A stretch of 36,390 nt of DNA, taken from contig URCR01000027.1 in NCBI GenBank assembly GCA_900546325.1, positions 1 through 36,390 of the forward strand. Reading direction: 5' to 3'. Every line of letters starts with the position of its first letter. Position 1 is the stretch's first letter. The notes below the pieces were generated by a model. It was not told the origin of the DNA, searched no databases, and saw nothing but the letters and a program-made list of their open reading frames with translations. A program made the translations under genes and the position numbers. Origin of the DNA: an uncultured Lachnospiraceae bacterium (lineage in GTDB: Bacteria > Bacillota > Clostridia > Lachnospirales > Lachnospiraceae). Positions 6,839 through 14,963 of the stretch are shown one piece after another.

Positions 6839-9205
6839 TCATAGAAAACATTTTGCAAAATAAAAGAGAACCTTTTTCCCAAAAGTCAGCTCCTGCACGA
6901 TATTTCTGCATACATTCCGATAAATCCTTCGAAGTGTTCTCTCTTCTTTTTCGGAAACCGTTTTTTTGCCATACCATGCCCGAAGTGCCATCGCCTGAGT
7001 CATTTTCATCTGTGCTTCCATTCCGCTGCAGATCTTTCCTGCTTCTTTTGCAAATGCTTCCCCAAGACAGTCATTCTCCTCCATCCCGGCAAACCGAAGC
7101 ACTTCATAGATACTTGAAAATATCTGCTGTACTTTCTCATTCCTGCTCTTCTCAAATATTCCCCGGCGCTTTCTCACCTTATAAAACCGCCGGCTGCCAA
7201 TTCCTGTGATACCAGTCAGTATAAGCAAAATGAAAAATTTTATTCCTTCTGTCACAGAAGTTTTCTGTTTTCCGGACATTCCCTTTTCTGTTTCCACTTT
7301 CTCTTTTGAAAAATCTTCTTTGTCTTCCGTACTCTCATCCGTACTTCTCCGTTTTTCCTCTTCTGTCGCTTGGTCTTTTTGCTTTTCATCCTTTTTCGTA
7401 TCTTCTATTTCGGATTTTCCCTGCTCTTTTCCCCCTGTGTTTTGATTTTCCTGTGGATTCTCCTGCAAAGGATCTGACGCGATTCCCACGGATCCCTCCG
7501 ATCCATTCTCTGCGTTTTCTTCCTTCGGCACATAGCTCCCTCCATACGCCGGCGTCAGCTCCACCGGAACCCATATCCCATCACCGGTATAAATCTCTGT
7601 CCATGCGTGGGCATCTTCCCCGGTTGCGGTCACCTCATATCTTCCATCCCCCGTCTGTTTCCACTGATCCTCCTCAATCAGATATCCGGACACAAATCTT
7701 GCCGGAATGCCATAGCTGCGGAATAGTAATGTCGCAGCTGTCGCATACTGTACACAGTATCCTTTTCTATTTTCAAACAGAAAGTATTCCACATATTCTT
7801 TTCCCTGCGGCACCTTCCCCGGTGACAGGCTGTACGAAGTATTCTCATTCATCCAGCGCTTCATCGACACTGCGATTTCCCAAAGCGTGTCTCCCTCCAG
7901 CCGGATCTGCCTGAGGATTTCCTTCTGTTTCTCTTCTATCTGCAAATATTGTTTTGCAACAAATGCATCGTATTCTGACGCTTCCCGGAGAACTTCCCCA
8001 CATCTTCTCCCGGTCCTCTCCTGCCAGTCAGACTCTGACAGTTCACAAAAGGAATTCCGGTAAACAGGTCTGCCGGTTCCTTTGACATAAGTATCTCCCC
8101 ATACGTCCTGTTCCATGCCAACTTTACTTCCATAAGGAAGATATTGATATATTTTCTCTGTATCCAAATATTCCGCCGACAATTGCCCTGCTTCTTTTTC
8201 TTTGCTCAGCCACCGATAGGCATCCCCCTTCCGCGCTTCCAGTTCCTCTCTTCTTCCAAGCTGGTCTCTGGCACCGCGCGCAAGTCTTTCCCATCGCTCC
8301 CCATCATAGGTTGTTCCGATGTAACCGCACAGATATAATTCTGTCTGTGGCTTTCCTTCGACAATCACTTTCAACTGCGGCTCTTTTCCCGGCTCCAGAC
8401 GCCTTGCCGCAGACAAGTCTCCATTTCCAATCCCGCCTTTTGCAGTGTCTGTCTTCCCGCTCCCGCCCATACCGGCGCCCTGTCGGATGTTCTGCCACAC
8501 CTCTTCCAGCGCCTCCTTCTGTTTTCCACCTCCCGCCGGAAACACTGTCTGCAAAAACGGCTCAAGAAAATATGCACTTCCTACAAGTGCAACTACCGCA
8601 AATCCGATAAGGACCCTGTTCACCCTTTTGAATACGTCCGGCTGCTGTCTGCTCCCCGGCAGACGAACCTGCAATGCCAAAAGTCCCACAATCCCGATAA
8701 GCAATTCCCATACCGTCTGATCCTCCGGCACTTTCCCGATCAAAAACGGGGCAAGAAATCCCATTAGAAACAGTCCCGCCAAAAGAACCCTGCCCTTTTT
8801 CAGAGCAAGTCCGCCAACCAACAGACAAGTTATCAGGACCGCCATGGCTAGAAGCGCGGTCTGCTCCGTAGAAATCCCGCCTGTTCTCGCATAGTCTGCC
8901 ACTTCCCATGACACCGAATAATAATCATTTATCGCATCTGCTGCCCGCTCAAAGCTGCGGCAGAATCCTTCTCTGATTTCCTTCCATCTCCAGATTCCGG
9001 ACAGGATCACAACACCTGCTGCCGACGGGATCAGATACTTTCTGTAAGCCTTCCATCCAAACACCACACCCCAGAGCGCGGAAAAAAGAACCGTCCAGAT
9101 CCATACTGTCCCTGCACGATACGACACTTCCAGTGCATCCGCAATTCCATGTAAAATTCCAAGACTTCCTGCTATCCCATAGAAAACAGCCCACACAGCA
9201 TCCAT
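6839..9205 (-). CDS. Transglutaminase-like membrane protein, TgpA/DUF3488 type
   Basis: About 788 residues. Six or so N-terminal membrane segments (first 215 residues) are followed by an extracellular region with a transglutaminase core. Cys484 is in KGYCVQYATA, His533 in DAHAWTEIY, and the third catalytic position is Glu549 in WVPVELTP where many members have Asp. A Lys/Glu-rich, low-complexity linker, one more membrane helix (FFILLILTGITGIG) and a cytoplasmic tail complete it. Family members always sit with DUF58 and MoxR genes, as here. Their role is thought to be envelope-linked protein crosslinking or proteolysis. The start at 9205 is chosen for the AGAGGGG ribosome site; the longer frame to 9322 overlaps the DUF58 gene. 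Last gene of the operon. Confidence 0.88.
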   Translation of the reverse strand: MDAVWAVFYGIAGSLGILHGIADALEVSYRAGTVWIWTVLFSALWGVVFGWKAYRKYLIPSAAGVVILSGIWRWKEIREGFCRSFERAADAINDYYSVSWEVADYARTGGISTEQTALLAMAVLITCLLVGGLALKKGRVLLAGLFLMGFLAPFLIGKVPEDQTVWELLIGIVGLLALQVRLPGSRQQPDVFKRVNRVLIGFAVVALVGSAYFLEPFLQTVFPAGGGKQKEALEEVWQNIRQGAGMGGSGKTDTAKGGIGNGDLSAARRLEPGKEPQLKVIVEGKPQTELYLCGYIGTTYDGERWERLARGARDQLGRREELEARKGDAYRWLSKEKEAGQLSAEYLDTEKIYQYLPYGSKVGMEQDVWGDTYVKGTGRPVYRNSFCELSESDWQERTGRRCGEVLREASEYDAFVAKQYLQIEEKQKEILRQIRLEGDTLWEIAVSMKRWMNENTSYSLSPGKVPQGKEYVEYFLFENRKGYCVQYATAATLLFRSYGIPARFVSGYLIEEDQWKQTGDGRYEVTATGEDAHAWTEIYTGDGIWVPVELTPAYGGSYVPKEENAENGSEGSVGIASDPLQENPQENQNTGGKEQGKSEIEDTKKDEKQKDQATEEEKRRSTDESTEDKEDFSKEKVETEKGMSGKQKTSVTEGIKFFILLILTGITGIGSRRFYKVRKRRGIFEKSRNEKVQQIFSSIYEVLRFAGMEENDCLGEAFAKEAGKICSGMEAQMKMTQAMALRAWYGKKTVSEKEERTLRRIYRNVCRNIVQELTFGKKVLFYFAKCFL

Positions 9206-9219
9206 CTTTTTCCCCTCTC

Positions 9220-10323
9220 TTACACTTCCAGAACGTTTTGCCAAAACCACTCCCGGATTTGTATCAGTTCTCCGGCAAAAATCTGGTCTTCGTTCCGGAA
9301 AAATCCACCTGCTCCACACCATGAAAGGATCGTATGATACCGCTCCTTGGGATAATCTGACCGGTAAATTTCTGCAAGTCCTGCTTTTATCCGGCTCTTT
9401 GCTGTCCAGGTTTCCAAAAACCGGATCTCAAACCGGTACAAGTCTTCTTCCGTGTGGATCTCCATTCGTTCCAGTGATCCCCGCTCTGCAAACCAGCTCA
9501 CCACATGTTCACATTCCGCATCCAAAAGGCCTCTTGCCAGCGACACCGCAGTCTGTAGATACAGACCAATTTCCTCCGCAGTTCCGTTTCCTTCCTTCCA
9601 GCTCGGTTCCAGCAGGAGTAACACTGCCGTTCCAACCGGACTTCCAAACTCTTTGACATACCACTCATCCTGCCTCGCGCTGAGCTTCCAATGCACACGC
9701 TCCATCCGGTCTCCCGGCCGGTATTCGCGCAGCGCAAAAATTTCTGACGGATCATCCCCGCTTTTTTCCCGGGAAAATGTCTCTCCCTCCAGCGGAAAGT
9801 TTCTCGTCTGCGCTGTCACTTCTACCACAACCGGATAGGACTTTGGAAGTATGAAAATTTCCGCTTTTCTCCGCACTCGTTTCCGAAACGACCAAATTCC
9901 CAGCACATCACTCACACGGCATGATACAATCTCTGCACAGAGTTTCCCGGGATACTCCGGCCTCTGCCTTATGGAAAGCAGCTTCTGTCCTTTTCCCTCC
10001 GCCACAGTCCGGATCCGCTCCTTTTTCTTCCTTCCCGTTCCTTCATACTGATAACACAGATCAATCCTTACTTGAAAGACCGGAAGAACCAGGCGGTTCT
10101 TGACAACGATCTGTCCCTCCGGCTTTTCTTCCACCTCCGCTAATATCCTCTCCTGTTTCCACTCTGCCGTCACACCAAACCATGCCACCCCTGCATTGAA
10201 GAACAGAAGAAGGAGGAACATCACCTCAAATGCCAGAACAAAATTTCCCATTCTCCACCGATACATCACATTCAAATACACAGTCATTGCCAGGATTCCC
10301 GCATAGATTATTTTGCCTTTCAT
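9220..10323 (-). CDS. DUF58 domain protein (von Willebrand factor A-like)
   Basis: About 367 residues. Two close N-terminal membrane segments (IYAGILAMTVYLNVMY and FVLAFEVMFLLLLFFNAG) are followed by a cytoplasmic or surface beta-rich region, then the DUF58 signature: SGDDPSEIFALREYRPGDRMERVHWKLSARQDEWYVKEF, then VLLLLEPSW, the vWA-like strand. DUF58 proteins work with MoxR ATPases, probably as their substrate-recruiting or chaperoned partner. The start at 10323 is chosen because AGGAGGGC lies 10 nt upstream; a longer frame to 10359 has no ribosome site. It lies 52 bp after MoxR and 14 bp before the transglutaminase gene. Confidence 0.87.
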   Translation of the reverse strand: MKGKIIYAGILAMTVYLNVMYRWRMGNFVLAFEVMFLLLLFFNAGVAWFGVTAEWKQERILAEVEEKPEGQIVVKNRLVLPVFQVRIDLCYQYEGTGRKKKERIRTVAEGKGQKLLSIRQRPEYPGKLCAEIVSCRVSDVLGIWSFRKRVRRKAEIFILPKSYPVVVEVTAQTRNFPLEGETFSREKSGDDPSEIFALREYRPGDRMERVHWKLSARQDEWYVKEFGSPVGTAVLLLLEPSWKEGNGTAEEIGLYLQTAVSLARGLLDAECEHVVSWFAERGSLERMEIHTEEDLYRFEIRFLETWTAKSRIKAGLAEIYRSDYPKERYHTILSWCGAGGFFRNEDQIFAGELIQIREWFWQNVLEV

Positions 10324-10375
10324 CCGCGCTTCTGCCCTCCTCTCAGAAATATCCCTCATTTTTCCGAAAACAGAT

Positions 10376-11320
10376 CTATCCCCGGTTTGGAAGCGGCGCC
10401 GATATCCGTTCCAGAATTTCCCGAAGCACCTCTTCTTTTTTCACTCTTGCTGCCCGCGCTTTTGCATTGAGAGAAATTCTGTGTCCTGCTACCGCATGAA
10501 ATACATCCTGAACATCTTTCGGAGTACAGTATTCCCTTTCGTGCAAAAAAGCGGTTGCCTTCGCCATCTTCGCAAGAGCGATCGTTCCCCTCGGGCTGAC
10601 TCCGTATGCGATCATCGGATGTTCTCTCGTCGCCTGGATCAGATTGCCAATATACTGATAGACACGATCATGGATATAGATTTCCTCCACGGCCGCCTCC
10701 ATCTTTTGAAGGATCTCCCCGGAGATCACCGGGTGTATCTCCCTTTCTTTCTGCCGCTTCTGATTGCCCTTCACAATCTCAATCTCATGCCGGATATCCG
10801 GATATCCCATTGTCATACAAATCATAAACCGGTCTAACTGCGATTCCGGCAGCATCTGGGTCCCCGAAGAGCCCATCGGATTTTCCGTTGCAATGACAAA
10901 AAACGGCCTCGGAACTTCTCTTGTCACCTGATCGACTGTGACTGTTCCCTCCTCCATCACCTCAAGGAGCGCCGACTGCGTCTTCGGCGAAGTCCGGTTC
11001 AGCTCATCGGCGAGAAACAAGTTACACATAACTGCTCCCGGCTGGTACAAAAACTGCCCCCGCTCTTTCTGATACATAGAAAATCCCACAAGATCCGACG
11101 GAAGAATATCCGGCGTAAACTGCACCCGATTCCAGTCAAGTCCCATACTTTTTGCAAATGCAAGTGCAAGTGTCGTCTTTCCGACACCCGGAATATCCTC
11201 GATCAGAATATGCCCTCCTGCGAGAATCGCAGCCATCACTTCCCAGACACACGTATCCTTCCCGATTACGACCTTTTTCACTTCCTTTATCACTTCCTGT
11301 GCCAGTTCCATATACTGCAT
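10376..11320 (-). CDS. MoxR family AAA+ ATPase
   Basis: A 314-residue AAA+ ATPase. Walker A is IPGVGKTTLA (about residues 43-52), Walker B is LFLADELNRTSPKTQSALLEVMEE, sensor 1 is FFVIATENPMGSSGT, the arginine-finger region is LPESQLDRFM, and sensor 2 is YGVSPRGTIALAKMAKA. MoxR proteins are chaperone-like ATPases that mature or assemble vWA-domain partners, here the adjacent DUF58 protein. It is the first gene of the MoxR-DUF58-transglutaminase operon. The start at 11320 (MQYMELAQEV) has an AGGGGGTGG ribosome site and lies just downstream of a -10 box at 11351-11346; the longer frame to 11374 would begin upstream of that promoter. Confidence 0.92.
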   Translation of the reverse strand: MQYMELAQEVIKEVKKVVIGKDTCVWEVMAAILAGGHILIEDIPGVGKTTLALAFAKSMGLDWNRVQFTPDILPSDLVGFSMYQKERGQFLYQPGAVMCNLFLADELNRTSPKTQSALLEVMEEGTVTVDQVTREVPRPFFVIATENPMGSSGTQMLPESQLDRFMICMTMGYPDIRHEIEIVKGNQKRQKEREIHPVISGEILQKMEAAVEEIYIHDRVYQYIGNLIQATREHPMIAYGVSPRGTIALAKMAKATAFLHEREYCTPKDVQDVFHAVAGHRISLNAKARAARVKKEEVLREILERISAPLPNRG

Positions 11321-11345
11321 CCGGCCACCCCCTGACTTTTTCTTT

Positions 11346-11354
11346 AGTATACCA
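11346..11354 (-). promoter_or_regulatory. Extended -10 promoter of the MoxR operon
   Basis: On the minus strand TGG-TATACT, an extended -10 element (TGN followed by TATACT at 11351-11346). No good -35 is seen. The predicted start near 11339 is 19 nt before the chosen MoxR ATG. Confidence 0.5.
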
Positions 11355-11416
11355 TTCCGCCGCTGCTTCTGCATCTCTTATCTTACTTCTTTTCTGAAAT
11401 TTAACCTGATTTTCAC

Positions 11417-11465
11417 AAACAGTATATAACACTTGACAACAGTTTGCTGCTGTTATATACTGTTT
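11417..11465 (+). promoter_or_regulatory. Promoter of the GntR/ABC operon within a 15-bp perfect inverted repeat
   Basis: A -35 TTGACA (11433-11438) and a -10 TATACT (11456-11461) are 17 bp apart. The promoter is framed by a perfect inverted repeat, AAACAGTATATAACA (11417-11431) and TGTTATATACTGTTT (11451-11465), with a 19-bp gap. The right arm covers the -10 box. This is a textbook position for an autorepressing YtrA-type GntR operator. Confidence 0.82.
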
Positions 11466-11484
11466 ATACGAAAGGAGGTGTCAG

Positions 11485-11856
11485 ATGAAAATTATTATAA
11501 ACCATTCTTCCATGACGCCTATCTATGAGCAAATTGTAGAACAAGTGAAAACATTGATCAGGAACAAAAAACTAAAAGAAAATGATAATCTTCCGTCTGT
11601 CCGCTCACTTGCAAAAGAGTTGAAAATAAGTGCTTTGACTGTAAAAAAAGCATATGACAGCCTGGAAAGCGAAGGATTTACAGTAACCGTTCACGGAAAA
11701 GGAACATACGTTGCAGCCACAAATACGGAACTTTTACTGGAGGAACAAAAGAAAGAATTAGAAGCTGATCTGGAGCAGGCCATTCAAAAAGGCAGACGCT
11801 ACGGTATCCGTGACGAAGATATCAAAAGCTTATTTGAATTGATTTTGGAGGGGTAA
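11485..11856 (+). CDS. GntR family regulator, YtrA subfamily
   Basis: A 123-residue repressor. The winged helix fills residues 1-75: SMTPIYEQIVEQVKTLIRNK, LPSVRSLAKELKISALTVKKAYDSLESEGF, and the wing VHGKGTYVA. The short C-terminal helical tail, with no large effector domain, is typical of the YtrA subgroup, which controls adjacent ABC transporters. It is first in an operon with an ATPase (2-bp gap) and a permease. A GGAGG ribosome site precedes the ATG. YtrA relatives often respond to cell-wall-active compounds; the inducer here is unknown. Confidence 0.92.
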   Translation: MKIIINHSSMTPIYEQIVEQVKTLIRNKKLKENDNLPSVRSLAKELKISALTVKKAYDSLESEGFTVTVHGKGTYVAATNTELLLEEQKKELEADLEQAIQKGRRYGIRDEDIKSLFELILEG

Positions 11857-11858
11857 CT

Positions 11859-12707
11859 ATGTTAAAGATAGAACATTTGAAAAAAAGCTATGAAAACTTT
11901 TCGCTTGACTGTTCTCTGGAAGTGAAGCAAGGTCATGTGACGGGGCTGATCGGTCAAAACGGAGCCGGAAAAAGCACTACATTCAAGGCCCTTTTAGGTC
12001 TGATCTCTTTTGAGAGTGGAACCATAACGATTCTCGGAAAGCCACTTTGTCAGTTTACGGCAAAGGATAAGCAAAATTTAGGCGTAGTCCTTTCCGATTC
12101 TGGTTTCAGCGGATATTTGACAATCAACGATATTATCCCTGTCATGGAAAACCTGTATAAAAATTTTGACAAGTCATTTTTCATAGAACAAGTGGAAAAA
12201 TTTCAGCTCCCGCGCAACAAACGGATCAAGGATTTTTCAACAGGCATGAAAGCGAAAGTAAAGGTCCTTTCCGCAATCTCACACGATGCAAAACTGTTAA
12301 TTCTCGACGAGCCGACGGCAGGACTGGATGTGATCGCCAGAGATGAGCTATTAGAAATGTTAAGAGATTTTATGGTAAAAGACGAAGAACGCTCTATTTT
12401 AATCAGTTCTCATATTTCCAGTGACCTGGAGTCTATTTGCGACGATCTCTATATGATCCATCAGGGAAACGTAATCCTGCATGAGGATACCGATGTATTG
12501 TTAAGTGACTACGCACTGCTTAAGGTTGATGAAGAAGAATATGCCGGACTGGATAAGCAATATCTGCTGCGTTCCAAAAAGGAAAGTTACGGCTATAGCT
12601 GTCTGACCAATCAAAAGCAGTATTATGCCGAAAACTATCCCAAAATTGCTATTGAAAAAGGAACTATAGACGAAGTAATCACAATGATGATCAGAGGTGC
12701 TGCATAA
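11859..12707 (+). CDS. ABC transporter ATP-binding protein
   Basis: A 282-residue cytoplasmic ATPase with Walker A GQNGAGKST (residues 32-40), a degenerate signature FSTGMKAKV in place of SGGQ, Walker B LLILDEPTAGLD, and the switch His in ILISSHISSDLE. The C-terminal extension resembles the YtrB/BcrA-type drug and peptide exporters. It pairs with the downstream six-helix permease and lies in the GntR operon, so the product is likely an export or envelope-stress transporter. The GGAGGGG ribosome site lies inside the end of gntR. Confidence 0.93.
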   Translation: MLKIEHLKKSYENFSLDCSLEVKQGHVTGLIGQNGAGKSTTFKALLGLISFESGTITILGKPLCQFTAKDKQNLGVVLSDSGFSGYLTINDIIPVMENLYKNFDKSFFIEQVEKFQLPRNKRIKDFSTGMKAKVKVLSAISHDAKLLILDEPTAGLDVIARDELLEMLRDFMVKDEERSILISSHISSDLESICDDLYMIHQGNVILHEDTDVLLSDYALLKVDEEEYAGLDKQYLLRSKKESYGYSCLTNQKQYYAENYPKIAIEKGTIDEVITMMIRGAA

Positions 12708-13360
12708 TGAAAGGGTTATTGATAAAAGATTTTAAATTGATGAAAGGACAGAAAAATTTCTTTCTGGCTATCGTTGCCATTTCTCTGGCAATGATCATAC
12801 TCTCTCCGGGAACTTCCTTTGCGATCGGGTTTTTAAGTTTTATCGGTTCCTTATTTTCACTGAGTTCCATCAGCTACGATGAATTTGACAACGGAAATGC
12901 GTTTCTGTTCTCTCTGCCGATCACACGAAAAGAATATGTATTCGAAAAATATACCTTTGGACTCCTTTGCGGGATCGCTTCTCTGTTTTTAGGAACACTC
13001 ATCAGTTTCATCGCGATCCTTGTTACGGGCACCGGCAGCGTCCACGAAATGCTTCTGACTGCATGCTCTCTGCTCCCTGTGATCCTGCTGGTTCTGTCTA
13101 TCATGCTTCCTTTTGTTTTGAAATTCGGCGGTGAAAAAGGAAGAATCGCTATTTTAGGCGTGATGGGATTTCTATTTGTGGCAGGAATACTTTTTACAAA
13201 AATAGTTGAATTAACGAAAATAGATTTCTATGCGCTTATAGAAACCCTTTCGCAAATTGACCAGCAAGTTTATATTTTATTCTTTTTGTTCCTTTCGGTT
13301 GCTGCTTTGACTGTCTCATGTCGCATCAGCCAAACCATTATAAGCAAAAAGGAATTTTAA
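12707..13360 (+). CDS. ABC-2 type transporter permease
   Basis: A 217-residue integral membrane protein with about six helices, beginning MKGLLIKDFKLMKGQKNFF, a typical ABC-2 permease opening. The segment YDEFDNGNAFLFSLPITRKEYVFEKYTFG is the conserved cytoplasmic coupling region of this group. It overlaps the ATPase gene by one base (TAATG). With no other permease nearby, it probably forms a homodimer. The substrate is unknown. A bidirectional terminator follows. Confidence 0.88.
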   Translation: MKGLLIKDFKLMKGQKNFFLAIVAISLAMIILSPGTSFAIGFLSFIGSLFSLSSISYDEFDNGNAFLFSLPITRKEYVFEKYTFGLLCGIASLFLGTLISFIAILVTGTGSVHEMLLTACSLLPVILLVLSIMLPFVLKFGGEKGRIAILGVMGFLFVAGILFTKIVELTKIDFYALIETLSQIDQQVYILFFLFLSVAALTVSCRISQTIISKKEF

Positions 13361-13404
13361 AAAGCGGGGGTTATTTATCAAAAATTATCTTTAAAATTCA
13401 TGAA

Positions 13405-13452
13405 AAAGCCGTGAGTAGCCACTTAGAATAGGGACCTGTTTCTCACGGCTTT
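13405..13452. terminator. Bidirectional terminator
   Basis: An 11-bp perfect stem, AAAGCCGTGAG (13405-13415) and CTCACGGCTTT (13442-13452), with a 26-nt loop and A/T runs on both flanks. It lies between the ABC permease (plus) and the small membrane protein (minus) and can serve both. Confidence 0.7.
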
Positions 13453-13496
13453 CTCCTGCTATATAATGTAAATTTGTTTGTAAAACTTTCTTGGGA

Positions 13497-13865
13497 TTAT
13501 TTCAATCCTTTAAAAAACGGAATCAGGCAAAGAAGCACTACGATGCCTACCACACCGATTACAATACCAAGTATCATATGGCTCCATACCATTGTAAGAC
13601 ACATTCCAACGCCAAGAAGCAACGCACCAGCTATTCCAAGAGTCGTGCCTCCAAGTGTTTTTCCTGATATGTGAATAGGATTTTTGTTTTCCATCTTTCT
13701 CCATACCAAAACTGTAATAACGAGTACAATGACGCCCATTACTCCCATAACCACACCCGATTGAAATGCGTTCCATTCCGGTATCAATGCCATGCACATA
13801 CCAAGTGCAAATAAAATTCCTCCGATAGTTCCTAAAATCATTGCTACAAATGTACTTTTTTTCAT
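13497..13865 (-). CDS. Small four-helix membrane protein of unknown function
   Basis: A 122-residue, highly hydrophobic protein with four predicted membrane helices in two similar halves: each half runs GTIGGILFALGMCMALIP-like then GVVMGVMGVIVLVITVLV-like (residues 10-55 and 70-118). This points to an internal duplication. I do not recognise a named family. It overlaps the preceding 93-residue gene by one base (TAATG), and the pair is divergent from a TetR regulator with shared operators, so it is probably controlled by it. The same layout is common for TetR-controlled efflux or stress membrane proteins, but no transport function can be claimed. Confidence 0.7.
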   Translation of the reverse strand: MKKSTFVAMILGTIGGILFALGMCMALIPEWNAFQSGVVMGVMGVIVLVITVLVWRKMENKNPIHISGKTLGGTTLGIAGALLLGVGMCLTMVWSHMILGIVIGVVGIVVLLCLIPFFKGLK

Positions 13866-14146
13866 TATTTATCCTGCCTTTCCCTATGTTCCTCCCTGCG
13901 AAGCCTTACGGTCTCGCTGCGTGCTTCCTTTTTTTCAGCAGATTTTCTTTCACGCTCTGCCTGTTCCTCTTTTAGCCTTGCTTTCGCATCCGCAACAGTT
14001 TCATCATCTTTCGTAAGATATCGGTCTACGAACGCATCTTCGATTGTCGTGTAACCTTTTACGACACCATCACTCATTTTTTTGAATCCATCTGTAATGT
14101 TTTCAGCTATTTTTCTATTTGCTTGAATTAATTTAGACTTAGCCAT
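13865..14146 (-). CDS. Small charged helical protein of unknown function
   Basis: A 93-residue protein. An N-terminal helical part (MAKSKLIQANRKIAENITDG, then KKMSDGVVKGYTTIEDAFVD) leads to a very charged C-terminal coiled-coil-like tail rich in Lys, Arg and Glu (about residues 55-93). No membrane segment or signal peptide is present. It is the first gene of the pair divergent from the TetR regulator and has an AAGGAGG ribosome site. With the membrane protein encoded next, it may form a two-component module; the function is unknown to me. Confidence 0.7.
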   Translation of the reverse strand: MAKSKLIQANRKIAENITDGFKKMSDGVVKGYTTIEDAFVDRYLTKDDETVADAKARLKEEQAERERKSAEKKEARSETVRLRREEHRERQDK

Positions 14147-14161
14147 AATACCTCCTTTTAT

Positions 14162-14246
14162 AAAACAACAGTTGTTTTGTTAATGCAACTATAGTATAAT
14201 TTTCTTAGAAAAGATTATCAATCATCAAAACAACAACATTTGTTGT
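14162..14246. promoter_or_regulatory. Divergent overlapping promoters with two TetR-type operators
   Basis: Plus strand: -35 TTGTTT (14172-14177), 17 bp, -10 TATAAT (14195-14200). Minus strand: -35 TTGATA (14221-14216), 17 bp, -10 TATACT (14198-14193). The two -10 boxes overlap, so the promoters exclude each other. Palindromes AAAACAAC-A-GTTGTTTT (14162-14178) and ACAACAA-CAT-TTGTTGT (14230-14246) flank the core and share ACAAC/GTTGT half sites. One protein, most likely the adjacent TetR regulator, can cover both. Confidence 0.75.
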
Positions 14247-14263
14247 GATAAAGAGGAGTTTAT

Positions 14264-14803
14264 ATGAATACACCAAATAACAAACGACGCAGGGAGAGCA
14301 GAGAAAAGATAGAGAAGGTTTTTATTGAACTTCTACGAAACAATTCATTGGAAAACATAACGGTATCTGAACTATGTAAAATTGCTAAAATCAACCGGTC
14401 AACTTTCTATTCAAATTATGATGACATATACGCGCTGGCAGACTCCATCCGCACAGGACTTGAGACGCAGCTAGATGAAGTATATCAGGATGAGATTCTA
14501 AACGGATATAACAGCAACGACTTTGAAAAGTTATTCAGACATATAAAAGATAATCAGATTTTTTATAATACTTACTTTAAACTTGGATTTGACAATAATT
14601 ATAAAATCGTCAAATTCGACCATAAACTGGCTGAACAACATTTTGGAAACAAATATATTGAGTATCATTGTGAGTTTTTCAGGGCTGCTATTACAAGCAT
14701 CATAAAAATGTGGTTGAAGAATGGCTGCAAAGAAAGCCCAGAGGAAATGGCTGATATTATCAGACAAGAATATAGAGGCAGACAAGAAACAGCAGGTAAA
14801 TAA
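14264..14803 (+). CDS. TetR/AcrR family transcriptional regulator
   Basis: A 179-residue regulator. The N-terminal helix-turn-helix (about residues 10-58) reads KIEKVFIELLRNN, then ITVSELCKIAKINRSTFYSNYDDIYALAD. This is the variant seen in the DhaS/TetR_C_7-8 group of Firmicutes, with a C-terminal helical ligand domain. It is divergent from the 93- and 122-residue genes and shares a 117-bp control region with paired palindromes, so it probably represses both directions. The ribosome site is AGAGGAG, 8 nt from the ATG. Confidence 0.88.
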   Translation: MNTPNNKRRRESREKIEKVFIELLRNNSLENITVSELCKIAKINRSTFYSNYDDIYALADSIRTGLETQLDEVYQDEILNGYNSNDFEKLFRHIKDNQIFYNTYFKLGFDNNYKIVKFDHKLAEQHFGNKYIEYHCEFFRAAITSIIKMWLKNGCKESPEEMADIIRQEYRGRQETAGK

Positions 14804-14885
14804 GGCATACCTGACAGATAAACTATAAAGCGTGCGGACATTTGAGAAGATATAAAAAGACATCTATGATTTCCAAATAAAATCC

Positions 14886-14914
14886 GTGACGTTTTTCTAC
14901 TGAAATGGTATGAT
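14886..14914 (+). promoter_or_regulatory. Promoter of the zinc-ribbon membrane protein
   Basis: -35 GTGACG (14886-14891), 17 bp, extended -10 TGG-TATGAT (14909-14914). A small GTCCG-TTTC-CGGAC hairpin (14931-14944) lies in the leader just before the ribosome site. Confidence 0.5.
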
Positions 14915-14963
14915 ACTTTTATACAACTTTGTCCGTTTCCGGACACAACGGAGGAATGAAAAT

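Noticed and set aside
6684..6977. A 97-residue minus-strand frame across the end of the transglutaminase gene
   Set aside because: It overlaps the end of a real gene and the promoter of the RNA gene, and has no ribosome site or family resemblance.
11417..11465. Possible CRISPR-like or recombination-site repeat
   Set aside because: There are only two arms in inverted orientation and they coincide with promoter elements, so an operator explains them. No repeated array is present anywhere in the window.
13405..13452. Small RNA in the hairpin with a 26-nt loop
   Set aside because: It lies between convergent genes with T/A runs on both sides and no promoter of its own, so a two-way terminator is sufficient.
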